DNA of 38,456 nucleotides, taken from Polyangia bacterium (GTDB lineage: Bacteria; Myxococcota_A; Polyangia; Polyangiales; Polyangiaceae). The stretch lies in the NCBI GenBank assembly GCA_030426145.1, contig JAUHZF010000040.1, positions 1-38,456 on the forward strand, read 5' to 3'. This document shows positions 37,768 to 38,456 of this stretch, piece after piece. Within the stretch, counting starts at the first letter, position 1, and every line of letters starts with the position of its first letter. A model generated the notes under the pieces. It saw only the letters and a program-made list of their open reading frames with translations, had not been told where the DNA came from and did not search any database. A program made the position numbers and the translations under genes.

Positions 37768-38456
37768 ATGGGCACGTCTTCACAACCAGCGCCGCGTGTC
37801 CTGCGCGGCCGATACCGTCTCGTCCAGCTTCTGGGCCGAGGCGGCATGGGACACGTGTGGATGGCCGAGGACCTGGAGCTCGAACGCCGCGTCGCGATCA
37901 AGATGCTCGCTTCGGTCGACGAGCCGAGCGCCCGGCGCCGGTTCGTACGCGAGGCCAAGGTCGTGGCTTCGTTCCGCAGCACGCACTGCGCCCAGGTCTT
38001 CGAGCTGGGATGGGAAGACGACCAGCCCTTCATCGCGATGGAGCTGCTCGAGGGGCTCGACCTCGAGAAGAAGATGACCGCGGGCTGGCTCGCGCCCGAA
38101 GCCGTCATGGCCGTGGTCGATGGCTGCTGCGCCGCGCTCGAGGAGGCCCATCACGCTGGCGTCGTGCACCGCGACATCAAACCCGCAAACATCTTCCTGG
38201 CTCGCATCGGCGAGCGGGAGGTGATCAAGCTGCTCGACTTCGGCATCGCCCTTCGACGTTCGGGCACCGCCAGCCTCACCGGCGAGGGGGCCATCATCGG
38301 GACCCCTTCGTACATGAGCCCCGAGCAGTCCCAGGGCCTGAAGGTCGACGATCGCACCGACCTCTGGTCGCTCGCCGTCGTCGCCTACGAGGCGCTGACC
38401 GGGCAGCATCCCTTCGATGCGCCCACCGACTGGGAAACCCTGGCCGCGATCGTGAA
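37768..38456 (+). CDS. Hanks-type serine/threonine protein kinase (3' partial)
   Basis: The ATG-started frame is open to the window end (229 codons). It contains the glycine loop LGRGGMGHVW (22-31), catalytic-site Lys45 (VAIKML), Glu62, the catalytic loop HRDIKPAN (134-141), DFG (157-159) and the activation/P+1 segment GTPSYMSPEQ (178-187). All invariant residues of an active PknB/Stk-type kinase are present. Downstream domains, including any transmembrane or sensor part, lie beyond the window. Myxobacterial kinases of this type act in development and envelope signalling; the target is unknown. Confidence 0.9.
   Translation, partial: MGTSSQPAPRVLRGRYRLVQLLGRGGMGHVWMAEDLELERRVAIKMLASVDEPSARRRFVREAKVVASFRSTHCAQVFELGWEDDQPFIAMELLEGLDLEKKMTAGWLAPEAVMAVVDGCCAALEEAHHAGVVHRDIKPANIFLARIGEREVIKLLDFGIALRRSGTASLTGEGAIIGTPSYMSPEQSQGLKVDDRTDLWSLAVVAYEALTGQHPFDAPTDWETLAAIV

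Overview
The window is GC-rich and gene-dense. It looks like a chromosomal segment from a predatory or soil-type deltaproteobacterium in the Myxococcota, probably class Polyangia. This rests on MYXO-CTERM-like tails (a Cys-containing motif, a short hydrophobic helix and an Arg cluster), many lipoproteins, giant TPR proteins, PEGA and Kelch surface proteins, a Hanks-type kinase and a sigma-54 style promoter. No tRNA, rRNA, CRISPR array, transposase or phage gene was recognised. Genus cannot be judged from the sequence alone.

Layout. Positions 1-1517 hold one open frame, but its first ~320 bases look like pieces of unrelated genes (tripartite tricarboxylate permease TctA on the minus strand, then PurH) joined to the C-terminal part of a spermidine-synthase-like/TPR protein. 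This is more likely a contig-end artefact than biology. Positions 1623-4671 carry housekeeping-type genes: an NRDE/TANGO2 protein divergent from a TetR regulator, with a perfect palindromic operator candidate between them, then a ferritin-like diiron protein and tsaB. Positions 4696-10077 (minus strand) carry a lipoprotein and then a four-gene cassette: a two-CXXCH lipoprotein, a one-CXXCH DUF1549/DUF1585-like protein, an Asp/Gly-rich lipoprotein and a Tat-exported DUF1501-like protein. The cassette has a near-consensus sigma-54 promoter at its head and an intrinsic terminator at its tail.

Positions 10430-11755 hold three small plus-strand genes: a two-helix membrane protein, a parvulin-like protein without its catalytic histidines, and a polyhydroxyalkanoic-acid-system family protein. 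Positions 11938-22634 hold two adjacent giant TPR genes (1559 and 2002 aa) that share a C-terminal domain I cannot name. A two-word simple repeat separates them from a minus-strand operon of lipoprotein, MlaE-type permease and lipoprotein (22830-24731), coupled by overlapping start and stop codons. Positions 24780-28110 hold a trypsin-like lipoprotein with a MYXO-CTERM-like tail, a rhomboid protease convergent with it (their stop codons overlap) and a DnaJ-class chaperone.

Positions 28158-33728 are the most unusual locus. One 1856-codon frame encodes a Kelch/Cys-rich surface lipoprotein ending in a MYXO-CTERM segment. It then continues without a stop into a second signal-peptide-like segment, a TPR-like region, three PEGA-like modules and a probable outer-membrane beta domain. 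Positions 33816-37680 form a translationally coupled operon of a lipoprotein, an HtrA-like protease lipoprotein without a PDZ domain, and a DUF2167 protein. A serine/threonine kinase gene starts at 37768 and runs off the window.

Several genes carry a TAGNNT -10-like hexamer 6-8 nt before the start codon, which suggests frequent leaderless transcription. Much of the window is devoted to the cell envelope and surface.
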